A stretch of 64,000 nt of DNA from Streptomyces sp. TLI_171. Its GTDB lineage: Bacteria; Actinomycetota; Actinomycetes; Streptomycetales; Streptomycetaceae. The notes below the pieces were generated by a model. It ran no database searches and was not told where the DNA came from. It worked only from the letters and a program-made list of their open reading frames with translations. The position numbers were made by a program, and so were the translations under genes. Positions 1 through 7,821 of this stretch are shown in pieces (the stretch's first letter is position 1; the number at the start of each line of letters is the position of its first letter). The stretch lies in assembly GCF_003610255.1 (NCBI RefSeq), contig NZ_RAPS01000001.1, positions 7,467,001-7,531,000 of the forward strand. The letters run 5' to 3'.

Positions 1-8
1 GGGCTCCG

Positions 9-2336
9 GTGCTCGGGTCGGCCTACCGATGCCCGCCAGGGGTGGCCGGTGGGCTGCTGCAGGTCGAGCCGCTGGACGAGGCCGAGGTGCTGGAACTCGC
101 CCGCGCCGTGCTCGGTCTCGGCATCGGCACTGGGGGCGGCACCGGTGCCGGCGCCGGTACGGGTACCGCACCCGCGCTGGCGGCGGTGCTGTACGCCCGC
201 TCCGGTGGGCTTCCGGCGGCCGTCCTCGAAGACCTGGAGAGGCTGCGGGGTGGCGGCCCGCACGCCGACCCGGTCGCGGTACTGACCGCTGCCGAGCTGC
301 CGCGCGGCCTCCGCGACACCGTCGCGGAGCGGCTGGCCGCGCTCGGTCCCTACGCCCGTGCGGTGGTGGAGACCGCCGCGGTCCTGGACGAACCCGCGAC
401 GGAGGAGCAGCTCGCCGAGGTCGCGGCGCTCTCCGCCGAACAGGTCGCCGCCGGCCTGGTGGAGGCCCTGCGCACGGCACTGCTGAATGAGCCCGAGCCG
501 GCCAGGTACGCGTTCCGGTGGGCACCCGCCCGCGAGGTGGCGTACCGGCGGATACCGGGCCCCATCAGGTCGGCGTTGCACCGGCGGGCCATCGCGGCGC
601 TGCGCACCGCAGACCCGCAGCCGCTCGCCAGGATCGCCGCCCATACCCGTGCCCTCGGCGACCGGGACGCCTGGCAGCAGGCCGCGGAGGCCGCGGCGCA
701 GCAGGCGGTCGAGCAGGGCGACACCGCGGCGGCCGGTCCGCTGCTGCGCGAGCTGCTCGCGGACGCGGACCTGGCGCCCGAGCGCCGCGGGCGGGCCGCC
801 CGTGCCCTGTCCGGGATCGCCGCGAACGCCGCCGACGACACGGCCAGCACGGAGGCGCTGGCCGGGATCATCGCCGACCCCAGGCTGCCGGTCGCCGACC
901 GGGGCGAGATCAGGATGACGCTGGGCCTGCGGATGGCCGTCCAGGGTGGTGACCGGGCCGGGTTCGCGCAGATCGAGCAGGCCGCCGACGAGCTCGCCGA
1001 GCGTCCGGCCCGGGCGGCCCGCGCCCTGGTGGCGCTCGCCATGAACGAACGCGACGGCGGTGCGGCAGCCGGCTGGGAACGGATGGCGAGGGCCGCCGCC
1101 GCGCTGGAAGCCGAACCCGACGAGGAGGTCGCCGCCGCCTACCGGGCGACCAGGCTCACCTTCCAGGCCCGCGAGGGCGACCCCGAGCTCTGGCCCGAAC
1201 TCGACCGACTGCCCCGCGACGCCCGCAGTCCCGAACTGGTCCGGCAGACCACTCGCGCCCTGTACAACGTCGGTGACATCGCGCTGGACACCGGCCACGA
1301 CCAGCGGGCCGGGCGCCTGCTCGCCGAGAGCCGCGCGCTGGCCCGGCAGGCCGCGATCTCGTACCTGGAGGCGTACAGCCGGGTGGCGCTGCTGCGCCTC
1401 GACGGGCTGGCCGGCCGTTGGCAGGGGCTGGAGGAGCGGTTCGAAGCACTCGGCACCGAGTTCCCGGACGTGGCGATGGCCAGCGCCGAACGAGCCATGC
1501 TGCTCGGCCGGTTGGCCGCCGCGCGGGGTCGACTCGCGGTGGCGCGGGCCGAGTTCACCTCCGCCGCCCGGTACGGGGAGCGGGAGTCTCAGGTGACCGC
1601 GGCGATCCGGGCCGCCACCGGGCTGGCGGCGCTGGATCTGGTCGAGCGCGGCGGGCAGGCCGCCGCCGAGGTGCTGGCCCCGGCCGTCGCGATGCTCCGG
1701 CAGGCGGGGGCGTGGGCGCGGAGCGCCGAACTGCTGCCGGTCGCGGTGGAGACCGCGCGTGCGGTGGGCGACGAGGATGCGGCCCAGCACCTCATCGAGG
1801 AGGCCACCGAGGCCCTCGGCGGGGTGGACGCGCCGGCCGCGCAGGCCGGGCTGGAGGTGGCGCGCGGCGTCCTGCTGGAGACGGCGGACCGAAGCGGCGC
1901 GATCGAGTGCTACCGGCGGGCCCGCGACGCCTGGCGGGTGATCGGGCGCCCGTACGAGGTGGCGCGGGCCGAGGAGCGCCTCGCCCGGATCCTCGCCGAC
2001 GGCGACCCGCAGACCGCGGCGGAGCGGCTGGCCGCCGCCGAGGCGGCGTACACCACGCTCGGGGCGGCGTCCGACGCGGCCCGCTGCCAGCACGTCCGGC
2101 GGGATCTCGGGCTGGGGCGGATGGCGTCGCCGGGGCGGCGCGGTTACGGCGAGGCGTTGTCGCCGCGCGAGCGGCAGGTGGCGGACCTGGTCGGGCAAGG
2201 GGCCAGCAACCAGGACATCGCGCAGGCGCTGTTCCTGTCGCCGCGGACGGTCGAGCACCACGTGGCGAGCGTGCTGCGCAAGCTCGGGGTCGGGCGGAAG
2301 GACGTGGCAGAGGCCCTGGCGGAGACGGAGAACTGA
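9..2336 (+). CDS. LuxR-family transcriptional regulator, 5' truncated by window edge
   Basis: Large alpha-helical regulator ending in a LuxR/FixJ-type DNA-binding helix-turn-helix. The last ~60 residues carry the classic signature (LSPRERQVADLV, then SNQDIAQALFLSPRTVEHHV and LRKLGV). The preceding ~650 residues are Ala/Leu/Arg-rich helices resembling the TPR-like sensor part of LAL/MalT-type regulators. The P-loop ATPase domain expected at the N-terminus of this family is not visible, and the frame is open to the window edge, so the GTG at position 9 is probably internal and the true start lies upstream. Its target cannot be told from this window. Confidence 0.85.
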   Translation: MLGSAYRCPPGVAGGLLQVEPLDEAEVLELARAVLGLGIGTGGGTGAGAGTGTAPALAAVLYARSGGLPAAVLEDLERLRGGGPHADPVAVLTAAELPRGLRDTVAERLAALGPYARAVVETAAVLDEPATEEQLAEVAALSAEQVAAGLVEALRTALLNEPEPARYAFRWAPAREVAYRRIPGPIRSALHRRAIAALRTADPQPLARIAAHTRALGDRDAWQQAAEAAAQQAVEQGDTAAAGPLLRELLADADLAPERRGRAARALSGIAANAADDTASTEALAGIIADPRLPVADRGEIRMTLGLRMAVQGGDRAGFAQIEQAADELAERPARAARALVALAMNERDGGAAAGWERMARAAAALEAEPDEEVAAAYRATRLTFQAREGDPELWPELDRLPRDARSPELVRQTTRALYNVGDIALDTGHDQRAGRLLAESRALARQAAISYLEAYSRVALLRLDGLAGRWQGLEERFEALGTEFPDVAMASAERAMLLGRLAAARGRLAVARAEFTSAARYGERESQVTAAIRAATGLAALDLVERGGQAAAEVLAPAVAMLRQAGAWARSAELLPVAVETARAVGDEDAAQHLIEEATEALGGVDAPAAQAGLEVARGVLLETADRSGAIECYRRARDAWRVIGRPYEVARAEERLARILADGDPQTAAERLAAAEAAYTTLGAASDAARCQHVRRDLGLGRMASPGRRGYGEALSPRERQVADLVGQGASNQDIAQALFLSPRTVEHHVASVLRKLGVGRKDVAEALAETEN

Positions 2337-2599
2337 CGCGGCGTCGGGAAGTCCGGCACACTGACGGGACGGGCAAGGTCACCGCGGCGGAGGGCCTCCG
2401 GGCGGCGGGTGGTGCACCGCGCGGACCAGGGGTGGGGTGGTTCCTGGTCCGAAGCGGGAGACAGGTGCCCGCGCAGCAGCGGGAGTCGGCGGCGGGTCCG
2501 GGGGGGGAGGGGGCGACGCGGTCGGCGGGCCGTCGTGCGACCGGTGGCTCCGGGGGGTGACGGTCGGTCAGGCCCGGTCTGGAGCAGGGGGCGGCCGGG
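2337..2599. other. Intergenic stretch with no recognised feature
   Basis: Very GC-rich spacer between the LuxR gene and the small minus-strand gene that ends at 2600. The two genes converge here. I see no convincing gene, operator or strong hairpin. Confidence 0.5.
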
Positions 2600-2848
2600 T
2601 CAGCGGTGAAGCGTGGCGTGTGCGGCGGCCGTGTCGATGTGGGCGCCGCGGCGGTGGCGGAACGCCGGGTGGGCGAAGGCGGTGGTCGCGGCTTGGGCGA
2701 GGGCGGCGCTGTGACTGGTGGCGCGGACGGCGAAGGTCTGTTCGCCGCGGGCGCCGGCGGGGCCCGTCGTGGGCATGGTGACCAGCCAGAGCGGCAGGTC
2801 GGCGGAGGGCAGCGGGCCCGGGGCGGCCGCGGTGGCGGTGAGGGTCAT
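2600..2848 (-). CDS. Small hypothetical protein (82 aa), second gene of a two-gene unit
   Basis: An 82-residue open frame starting at ATG 2848, only 16 bp after the TGA of the upstream 51-aa gene, so the two are probably co-transcribed. The protein is Ala/Thr/His-rich with a short hydrophobic stretch near residue 20 (LPLWLVTMP), but no clear membrane span and no family I recognise. The short spacing and strong G/C at third codon positions favour a real gene. Function unknown. Confidence 0.5.
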   Translation of the reverse strand: MTLTATAAAPGPLPSADLPLWLVTMPTTGPAGARGEQTFAVRATSHSAALAQAATTAFAHPAFRHRRGAHIDTAAAHATLHR

Positions 2849-2864
2849 GGGGCGTCAGGTCGGT

Positions 2865-3020
2865 TCAGGGGCGCGGTCGGTGGGGGAGACGGGCGAGCCG
2901 GGAGAGGGTGGCGCGGCGGGTCTGCCGTTCGACGGTGCCGCGGCGGTTCGGGGCGGCGGGCTCGACGGGGGCAGTGAAGTGCTCGGTGGCGTAGAGGCGG
3001 AAGCGTTCGCGGCGGGTCAT
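2865..3020 (-). CDS. Small protein, paralogue of the divergent gene at 3278 (51 aa)
   Basis: The 51-residue product begins MTRRERFRLYATEHFTAP and contains RGTVERQTRRATLSRLARL. The divergently oriented gene at 3278 begins with nearly the same 18 residues and repeats the RGTVERQT block, so the two are inverted-duplicate paralogues. The start at 3020 is chosen because homology begins there and GGAGGA lies 4 bp upstream (3025-3030 on the minus strand). It is basic and short, with no signal peptide. Family not recognised; it could be a regulator-associated peptide or a precursor peptide, but nothing in the sequence decides this. Confidence 0.65.
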   Translation of the reverse strand: MTRRERFRLYATEHFTAPVEPAAPNRRGTVERQTRRATLSRLARLPHRPRP

Positions 3021-3053
3021 CCGGTCCTCCGAGGCTGAGGGTTGGGGGCGGGA

Positions 3054-3194
3054 ATGGGTACCAGCCAAGCAGTGGACCGGTGTGGTGATCAATGCGTAGC
3101 GGTACCCATCGAGGCGGGCGAAGGGTGGGTAGTGGCCGCGCGGGAGCGGGGGTACCCAGCGTTCGGGGCGGACGTTGGGTAGCGGATACGCATT
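3054..3194. promoter_or_regulatory. GTACCC-rich dyad cluster between divergent paralogues
   Basis: The spacer between the two duplicated small genes holds three GGTACC cores (about 3057-3062, 3101-3106, 3151-3156). Two form a perfect 9-bp inverted pair, ATGGGTACC (3054-3062) and GGTACCCAT (3101-3109). A second pair is AATGCGTA with ACCC (3091-3107) against GGGT with TACGCATT (3177-3194). This density of dyads in a divergent promoter suggests operators for a shared regulator. The regulator is unknown. Confidence 0.5.
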
Positions 3195-3277
3195 GTTCGG
3201 CCGGTGCGCCTGGGGGTTTGCTGGGAGTGTTCCCGATGACGGCCGGAGCCGGACGCCGGCCGCCCCAGGAGGTTTCG

Positions 3278-3565
3278 ATGACCCGCCGTGAACGCTTCCG
3301 CCTGTACGCAGCCGAGCACTTCACCGCCCCGGACGAGTCCGCCGTCGGACTCCCGCGCTGCCGGGGAACGGTGGAGCGGCAGACCAGCCGGTCCCGGCTG
3401 GCCTCGCTCGCGCGGATCGCCCCGCAGCACGCGGTGCCGCCGTTCGCGGCGGGGCGCGAGGTGCCGGTGTCCGGTCAGTGTCGGCCGCTCGGGCGCGCCG
3501 TGCTGATTCCGGCTCAGCGGACCTGCCAGGACGGCGCCGGTCGGACGGAAGGCCGGGACGGCTGA
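3278..3565 (+). CDS. Small protein, paralogue of the divergent gene at 2865 (95 aa)
   Basis: Starts MTRRERFRLYAAEHFTAP at ATG 3278 behind a strong AGGAGG (3267-3272, 5 bp spacer). Residues 1-50 match the 51-aa minus-strand protein, including RGTVERQT, and the DNA itself is similar, so this is a recent inverted duplication. The C-terminal ~45 residues (two Cys, several Arg/Gly) have no counterpart in the short copy, so one copy has been extended or the other truncated. No known domain or signal peptide. Confidence 0.6.
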   Translation: MTRRERFRLYAAEHFTAPDESAVGLPRCRGTVERQTSRSRLASLARIAPQHAVPPFAAGREVPVSGQCRPLGRAVLIPAQRTCQDGAGRTEGRDG

Positions 3566-3643
3566 GGAGGCCGGCAGCTGAGAAGACCGGGACGGCTGAG
3601 AAGGCCGCGAACGCCGACCGGGCTTCGGCAGCGTCAACGGAGG

Positions 3644-3673
3644 GCGGGCGGGCGGCGCGGGCCGCCCGCCCGC
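3644..3673. terminator. Strong hairpin between convergent genes
   Basis: A perfect 13-bp stem (GCGGGCGGGCGGC with its complement) and a 4-nt loop lie between the plus-strand gene ending at 3565 and the minus-strand gene ending at 3681. Position and stability fit a bidirectional terminator; there is no T-run, as is usual in these genomes. Confidence 0.7.
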
Positions 3674-3680
3674 AGGTCGG

Positions 3681-4910
3681 TCAGCGGATGAGGTGGGGGA
3701 GGAAGCGCGCGCCCTGGTGGGTGATGGGGCTGTCGTCGGTCTCGCGGATGCCGAGTCCGGCCGATTCGCCGTCGACCACCCAGGTGCCGAGGACGGGGCG
3801 GTTGCCGTCGAAGTCGGGCAGCGGGTGGTACTGCTGGTAGCAGTGGCCCTCGGCGCCGTACCGGTCGGGGTCGCCGGCCCAGTCGGCCAGGCGGGTCTGG
3901 CTGCCGTCGGCCTCCACGATGCGGATGCCGGCGCCCTCGCGGCCGAGCAGTGGCTTGGCGGCGTACCCGGGCCCGTCGGGGTCGGCGAGTTCACGCGGCC
4001 CGTCGAGGTAGGCGGGCAGCAGGTTGGGGTGGCCGGGGTTGAGCTCCCACAGGACGGCCAGCAGGGCCTTGTTGGAGAGCAGCATCTTCCACGCGGGTTC
4101 GATCCACATGGTGCTGCCGGTGCCGCCGCCGAGGTCGATGACGTCGAGCAGCTGGTCGGCGAACTCGTCGTCGGCGAGCCACTCCCACGGGTAGAGCTTG
4201 AAGGCGGAGCGGATGAAGCGGTGCTCCAGGTCGACGAAGCGGCCGGACAGGCCGTCCCAGCCGATGTCCTCCATCGCGATGCCGACGGTCTCCAGGCCCG
4301 CCTGCTCGGCGCACTCCTGAAGGTAGAGGGTGGTGAGCCAGTCCTCGCCCTCGGTGTCGCCGCGGGAGTGCGCGAAGTGCACGGGGCCGGGCGGCAGGAG
4401 CTGCCTCTGGCGTTGCCAGGAGGCGATGAGGCGCTCGTGCAGGGAGTTCCACTGGTCGGCGGCGGGGAAGCGCTCCTCCAACCAGAACCACTGCGGGCCG
4501 GCGGCCTCGATCAGCGAGGTGGGCGTGTCCGCGTTGTACTCGAACAGCTTGGCGGGGCCGGTGCCGTCGTACGCGAGGTCGAACCGGCCGTACACGCTGG
4601 GCTGTTCGTCGCGGCGGCGCCAGGATTCGGCGATCACGCCGGCGAGCCGCGGATCCGTGATGCCGAAGTCGGCGAAACGACCGGTGCGGACGATGTGGTC
4701 GGCGGCGGCCAGGGAGAGTTCGTGCAGCTCCTCGACCACCTCCTCCAGGGCCTCCACCTCGGGGAGCGAGAACTCGTAGTAGGCGCTCTCGTCCCAGTAG
4801 GGGTGCGGGCCGCCCTGGTTGCACGGGTCGGAGCACATCGCGTAGACGAGGCCCTGGGACTCGACGGTCGCCAGCCAGTCCGGCCTGGGGGCGATGGTGT
4901 GACGGCGCAT
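3681..4910 (-). CDS. Glutathionylspermidine synthase-like ATP-grasp protein
   Basis: A 409-residue protein of the YgiC/YjfC family, related to the C-terminal synthetase domain of bifunctional glutathionylspermidine synthase. Visible family signatures include VYGRFDLAYDG, LFEYNADTPTSLIEA and KPLLGREGAGI, expected to build the ATP/Mg site of an amide-bond-forming ATP-grasp enzyme. The start MRRHTIAPRPDW at 4910 gives normal length and leaves 5 bp after the stop of the upstream lipoprotein gene, implying one operon. A DUF350 membrane protein is divergent next door, the usual company of this family. The true substrate in actinomycetes, which lack spermidine-glutathione chemistry, is not known. 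Confidence 0.88.
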   Translation of the reverse strand: MRRHTIAPRPDWLATVESQGLVYAMCSDPCNQGGPHPYWDESAYYEFSLPEVEALEEVVEELHELSLAAADHIVRTGRFADFGITDPRLAGVIAESWRRRDEQPSVYGRFDLAYDGTGPAKLFEYNADTPTSLIEAAGPQWFWLEERFPAADQWNSLHERLIASWQRQRQLLPPGPVHFAHSRGDTEGEDWLTTLYLQECAEQAGLETVGIAMEDIGWDGLSGRFVDLEHRFIRSAFKLYPWEWLADDEFADQLLDVIDLGGGTGSTMWIEPAWKMLLSNKALLAVLWELNPGHPNLLPAYLDGPRELADPDGPGYAAKPLLGREGAGIRIVEADGSQTRLADWAGDPDRYGAEGHCYQQYHPLPDFDGNRPVLGTWVVDGESAGLGIRETDDSPITHQGARFLPHLIR

Positions 4911-4915
4911 CAGGG

Positions 4916-5263
4916 TCAGCCCCCGCCCGAGCCGCTGCTGCTGCCCTTGGGGCAGCCGAAGCCGCCGCGCTTGGTGGCGGCCTTGTCGAAGGTGCCGCCG
5001 CTGGCGGTGTCGGTGCCGTAGCCGCAGTAGTACCAGCGGCCCGCGCCCGCGCCGGTGGTGCCGGCCGAGCAGGAGTGCCGGTCGAGGACCTTCAGCGTGG
5101 TCGGGTCGACGCAGCGGCTGGGCGCGCTGCCCGAGGACGAGGAGCAGCCGGCGAGGGTCAGCGCGAGAGTGCCGACCATGCCGAGGGTGACGAAGCCCGA
5201 ACGACGGCGGTCGCCCGGCGTCGACTGGTCCGGTCCGGCGGTGGCGGAAGGCGGCGGTGTCAT
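4916..5263 (-). CDS. Small lipoprotein in the DUF350/ATP-grasp cluster
   Basis: A 115-residue protein with basic N-terminus, hydrophobic segment (FVTLGMVGTLALTLAGC) and lipobox LAGC near residue 40, so probably lipid-anchored outside the membrane. The mature part is rich in Cys, Gly and Ser and ends in a glycine/serine tail. ATG 5263 is chosen because it gives a sensible signal peptide; an upstream extension of the frame to 5419 looks like shadow. It sits immediately upstream of the ATP-grasp gene and divergent to DUF350, and could be an extracytoplasmic partner or substrate of these proteins. Confidence 0.7.
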   Translation of the reverse strand: MTPPPSATAGPDQSTPGDRRRSGFVTLGMVGTLALTLAGCSSSSGSAPSRCVDPTTLKVLDRHSCSAGTTGAGAGRWYYCGYGTDTASGGTFDKAATKRGGFGCPKGSSSGSGGG

Positions 5264-5408
5264 GGCGGACCATGCTACGCGCGGCACCGGATGATACGGC
5301 AGGTGCCCCTGGAACCTGACGGGACGCCAGGGACATGGGATATCTTTTGCCGATCCTTGACCACGGCGCGGCCCGGACGGCCGCCCGATCCCCGGGGGAG
5401 CCCCGCAG

Positions 5409-5831
5409 ATGCACGACATACTCCACGGCCTCGGCGCGGCCGCCGTCTACGGCCTGGCAGGCCTGCTGCTCCTGTTGCTCGGCTACGGGCTGATCGACCT
5501 GCTCACCCCGGGCAAGCTCGGCCGGCTGATCTGGGCCGAGGGCAACCGCAATGCCGCGGTGCTGCTCAGCTCGGCGCTGCTGGGCGTCGGCGGCATCGTG
5601 TACACCGCGATCCGCTACACCTACGACGACTTCGGCAAGGGCCTGGTGTCCACGCTGTGCTTCGGGGTGCTCGGCCTGCTGCTGATGGCCCTCGCGTTCT
5701 GGCTGCTCGACCTGCTCACCCCGGGGCGACTCGGCGCGATCCTGGTCTCCAACGAGCCGCACCCCGCGGTGTGGGTGTCAGCCAGCTGCAACCTGGCCGC
5801 GGCCGCGATCGTGGCCGCCTCCATCGCCTGA
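5409..5831 (+). CDS. DUF350-family membrane protein
   Basis: A 140-residue integral membrane protein with four predicted spans and an internal duplication: LLTPGKLG follows span one and LLTPGRLG follows span three, each with a preceding Asp. This is the DUF350/YjfL arrangement. It is transcribed away from the lipoprotein and glutathionylspermidine synthase-like genes across a 145-bp spacer that should hold both promoters. The association of DUF350 with that ATP-grasp family suggests a joint membrane-linked modification function; the biochemical role is unproven. Confidence 0.85.
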   Translation: MHDILHGLGAAAVYGLAGLLLLLLGYGLIDLLTPGKLGRLIWAEGNRNAAVLLSSALLGVGGIVYTAIRYTYDDFGKGLVSTLCFGVLGLLLMALAFWLLDLLTPGRLGAILVSNEPHPAVWVSASCNLAAAAIVAASIA

Positions 5832-5894
5832 GGCGACGGATCGACCGGGCGCCGGACGGCGTCGGGCGGATCGGGGTTCACGGCGTTCCGGGGT

Positions 5895-6776
5895 TCACGG
5901 CGTTCCGGACGGGATGCCCAGCAGGGTGAGGAAAGCGGCGGTCGCGGGGGAGCGGCCGGTGCGCGGCCAGACGACCGTCTCGACCCGGGTCGGGGCGTCC
6001 TCGACCTCGACGGTGACCACGCCCGTCAACTGGGGGACGTACGCGGCGGGCAGCATCGCCACGGCCAGGCCCGGGCCGACCAGGCGGGGGATGTAGGCGG
6101 CGTCGTCGACCTCGAACGCGACGTCGCGGACCAGGCGGGCGGCGGCGAACGCCAGGTCGGTCTGGGCGCGCCCGGCAGTGCCGGCGGGCAGGTCGACGAA
6201 GGTTTCGGCGGACAGTTCGGCCAGTGACACCCGCTCGCGGGCGGCGAGGGGGTGGTCGGGGGCGACCACCGCGACCAGGCGGCCGCGGGAGAGTTCACGG
6301 GCCGTCACGCCCTGCGGGCGCAGGGCCGTCGGCAGCCCGAGGAAGGCGACGTCCAGCGCCCCCTGGCGGACGAGTTCGACCAGGTCGTTGCTGGCGCCGA
6401 CACGCAGGCCGATCCGCACCCCGGAGTGGCGGCCGCGGAACTCGCGCAGGCCGGCCGGGATGTCCACGGCGGTGACGGTCGGGATCAGGCCGACGGCCAG
6501 GCGCCCGCGTACCTCGCCTACCGCCGCGGCGACCTCGGCGGCCGCCCGCTCGGCGGCCTCCAGGCACTGGCGGGCGGCGGGCAGGAAGGCCTCGCCGGCA
6601 GCGGTGAGCCGGACCCGGCGGCTGGTGCGCTCGAACAGGCGGGCGCCCAGCTCCTGTTCGAGCCGGGCGATCTGGTGACTGAGCGCCGACTGCACCACCA
6701 GACAGCGCTCCGCGGCGCGGGTGAAGTTGAGGGTCTCGGCGACCGCGAGGACGTAGCGCACCTGCTGGAGCTCCAT
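5895..6776 (-). CDS. LysR-family transcriptional regulator
   Basis: A 293-residue LysR protein with winged helix-turn-helix at residues 1-60 (LRYVLAVAETLNFTRAAE-type start followed by SALSHQIARLEQELGARLFER) and a periplasmic-binding-like effector domain from about residue 88 to the end. Start MELQQVRYV at 6776; a second in-frame ATG at 6785 would add three residues. It is divergent from the EamA transporter gene starting at 6858, the standard arrangement in which the LysR protein controls both itself and the exporter from the 81-bp spacer. Confidence 0.88.
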   Translation of the reverse strand: MELQQVRYVLAVAETLNFTRAAERCLVVQSALSHQIARLEQELGARLFERTSRRVRLTAAGEAFLPAARQCLEAAERAAAEVAAAVGEVRGRLAVGLIPTVTAVDIPAGLREFRGRHSGVRIGLRVGASNDLVELVRQGALDVAFLGLPTALRPQGVTARELSRGRLVAVVAPDHPLAARERVSLAELSAETFVDLPAGTAGRAQTDLAFAAARLVRDVAFEVDDAAYIPRLVGPGLAVAMLPAAYVPQLTGVVTVEVEDAPTRVETVVWPRTGRSPATAAFLTLLGIPSGTP

Positions 6777-6857
6777 GGGATCCATCGTGCATGGAGATCG
6801 ATGTGCTGACAAACATGTGTTGGACTCATCAATGGCCCCGGAGCCAGACTTCCGGTC

Positions 6858-7790
6858 ATGAGTGCGAACACCACCGCCACCCCGCTCACCACCCCGACTC
6901 CCCGGCCCCGCACCGGACTCGGCACCCTGCCGCGCACCGCGCTGACCGCGCTCGCCCCGGCCGTCTGGGGCACCACCTACGTGGTCACCACCGAACTGCT
7001 GCCGCCCGGGCATCCGATGTTCGCCGCCCTGCTCCGCGCGCTGCCCGCCGGGCTGATCGCCGTGGCGTTCACCCGCAAGCTCCCGCACGGCAGTTGGTGG
7101 GGCAAGGCGGCGGCGCTCGGCATCCTGAACATCGGCCTGTTCCTGCCGCTGCTGTTCACCGCCGCCGAACGGCTCCCCGGCGGCGTGGCCGGCACCCTGA
7201 CCGCCGTCCAGCCGATGATCGTCGCCCTGCTCGCGGTGCTGGTGCTCCGTCAGCGGCTCTCCGGCCGACGACTGCTGTGGGGCCTGGTGGGCGTGGTCGG
7301 CGTCGGGCTGGTGGTGATCGGGCCGAGCGCCGCACTGGACGCGGTCGGGGTCGCCGCCGGACTCGGCGGCGCCGCCACCATGGCGCTGGGCGTCACCCTC
7401 ACCAAGCGGTGGGGCCGCCCCGAGGGAGTCAGCCCGCTCGCGCTGACCGGCTGGCAGCTCACCGCCGGCGGGCTGTTCCTGCTCCCGCTGACCTTCCTGT
7501 TCGAGGGCGCGCCCCCGGCGATCGACGGACGGGCCGCGCTCGGCTACCTGTGGCTCGGCCTGGTCGGCGGCCTGCTCACCTACGCCCTCTGGTTCCAGGG
7601 CATCGCCACCCTGCCGGTCGGCAACGTCGCGGTGCTCGGGCTGCTCTCGCCGCTGGTGGCGGCGGCGCTCGGCGCACTGCTGCTCGGCCAGACCCTCGGC
7701 CCGGTGCAGCTGGTGGGCTTCGCCCTCGCGCTGGCCTCGATCGTCGCCGGGCAGCTACCGGAGCGCCGGGTCGCGGGCCGCCGGGGCTGA
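6858..7790 (+). CDS. EamA-family (DMT superfamily) transporter
   Basis: A 310-residue drug/metabolite transporter with ten predicted membrane spans in two EamA repeats (about residues 25-150 and 170-300). Conserved features include the early APAVWGTTYVVTTELLPPG segment and paired small-residue helices. Such proteins export amino acids, metabolites or drugs; the substrate cannot be read from sequence. The divergent LysR gene is the likely regulator. Confidence 0.88.
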   Translation: MSANTTATPLTTPTPRPRTGLGTLPRTALTALAPAVWGTTYVVTTELLPPGHPMFAALLRALPAGLIAVAFTRKLPHGSWWGKAAALGILNIGLFLPLLFTAAERLPGGVAGTLTAVQPMIVALLAVLVLRQRLSGRRLLWGLVGVVGVGLVVIGPSAALDAVGVAAGLGGAATMALGVTLTKRWGRPEGVSPLALTGWQLTAGGLFLLPLTFLFEGAPPAIDGRAALGYLWLGLVGGLLTYALWFQGIATLPVGNVAVLGLLSPLVAAALGALLLGQTLGPVQLVGFALALASIVAGQLPERRVAGRRG

Positions 7791-7821
7791 TCCGAAGTCA
7801 CATCCGGAGCGAGATCCGGGG

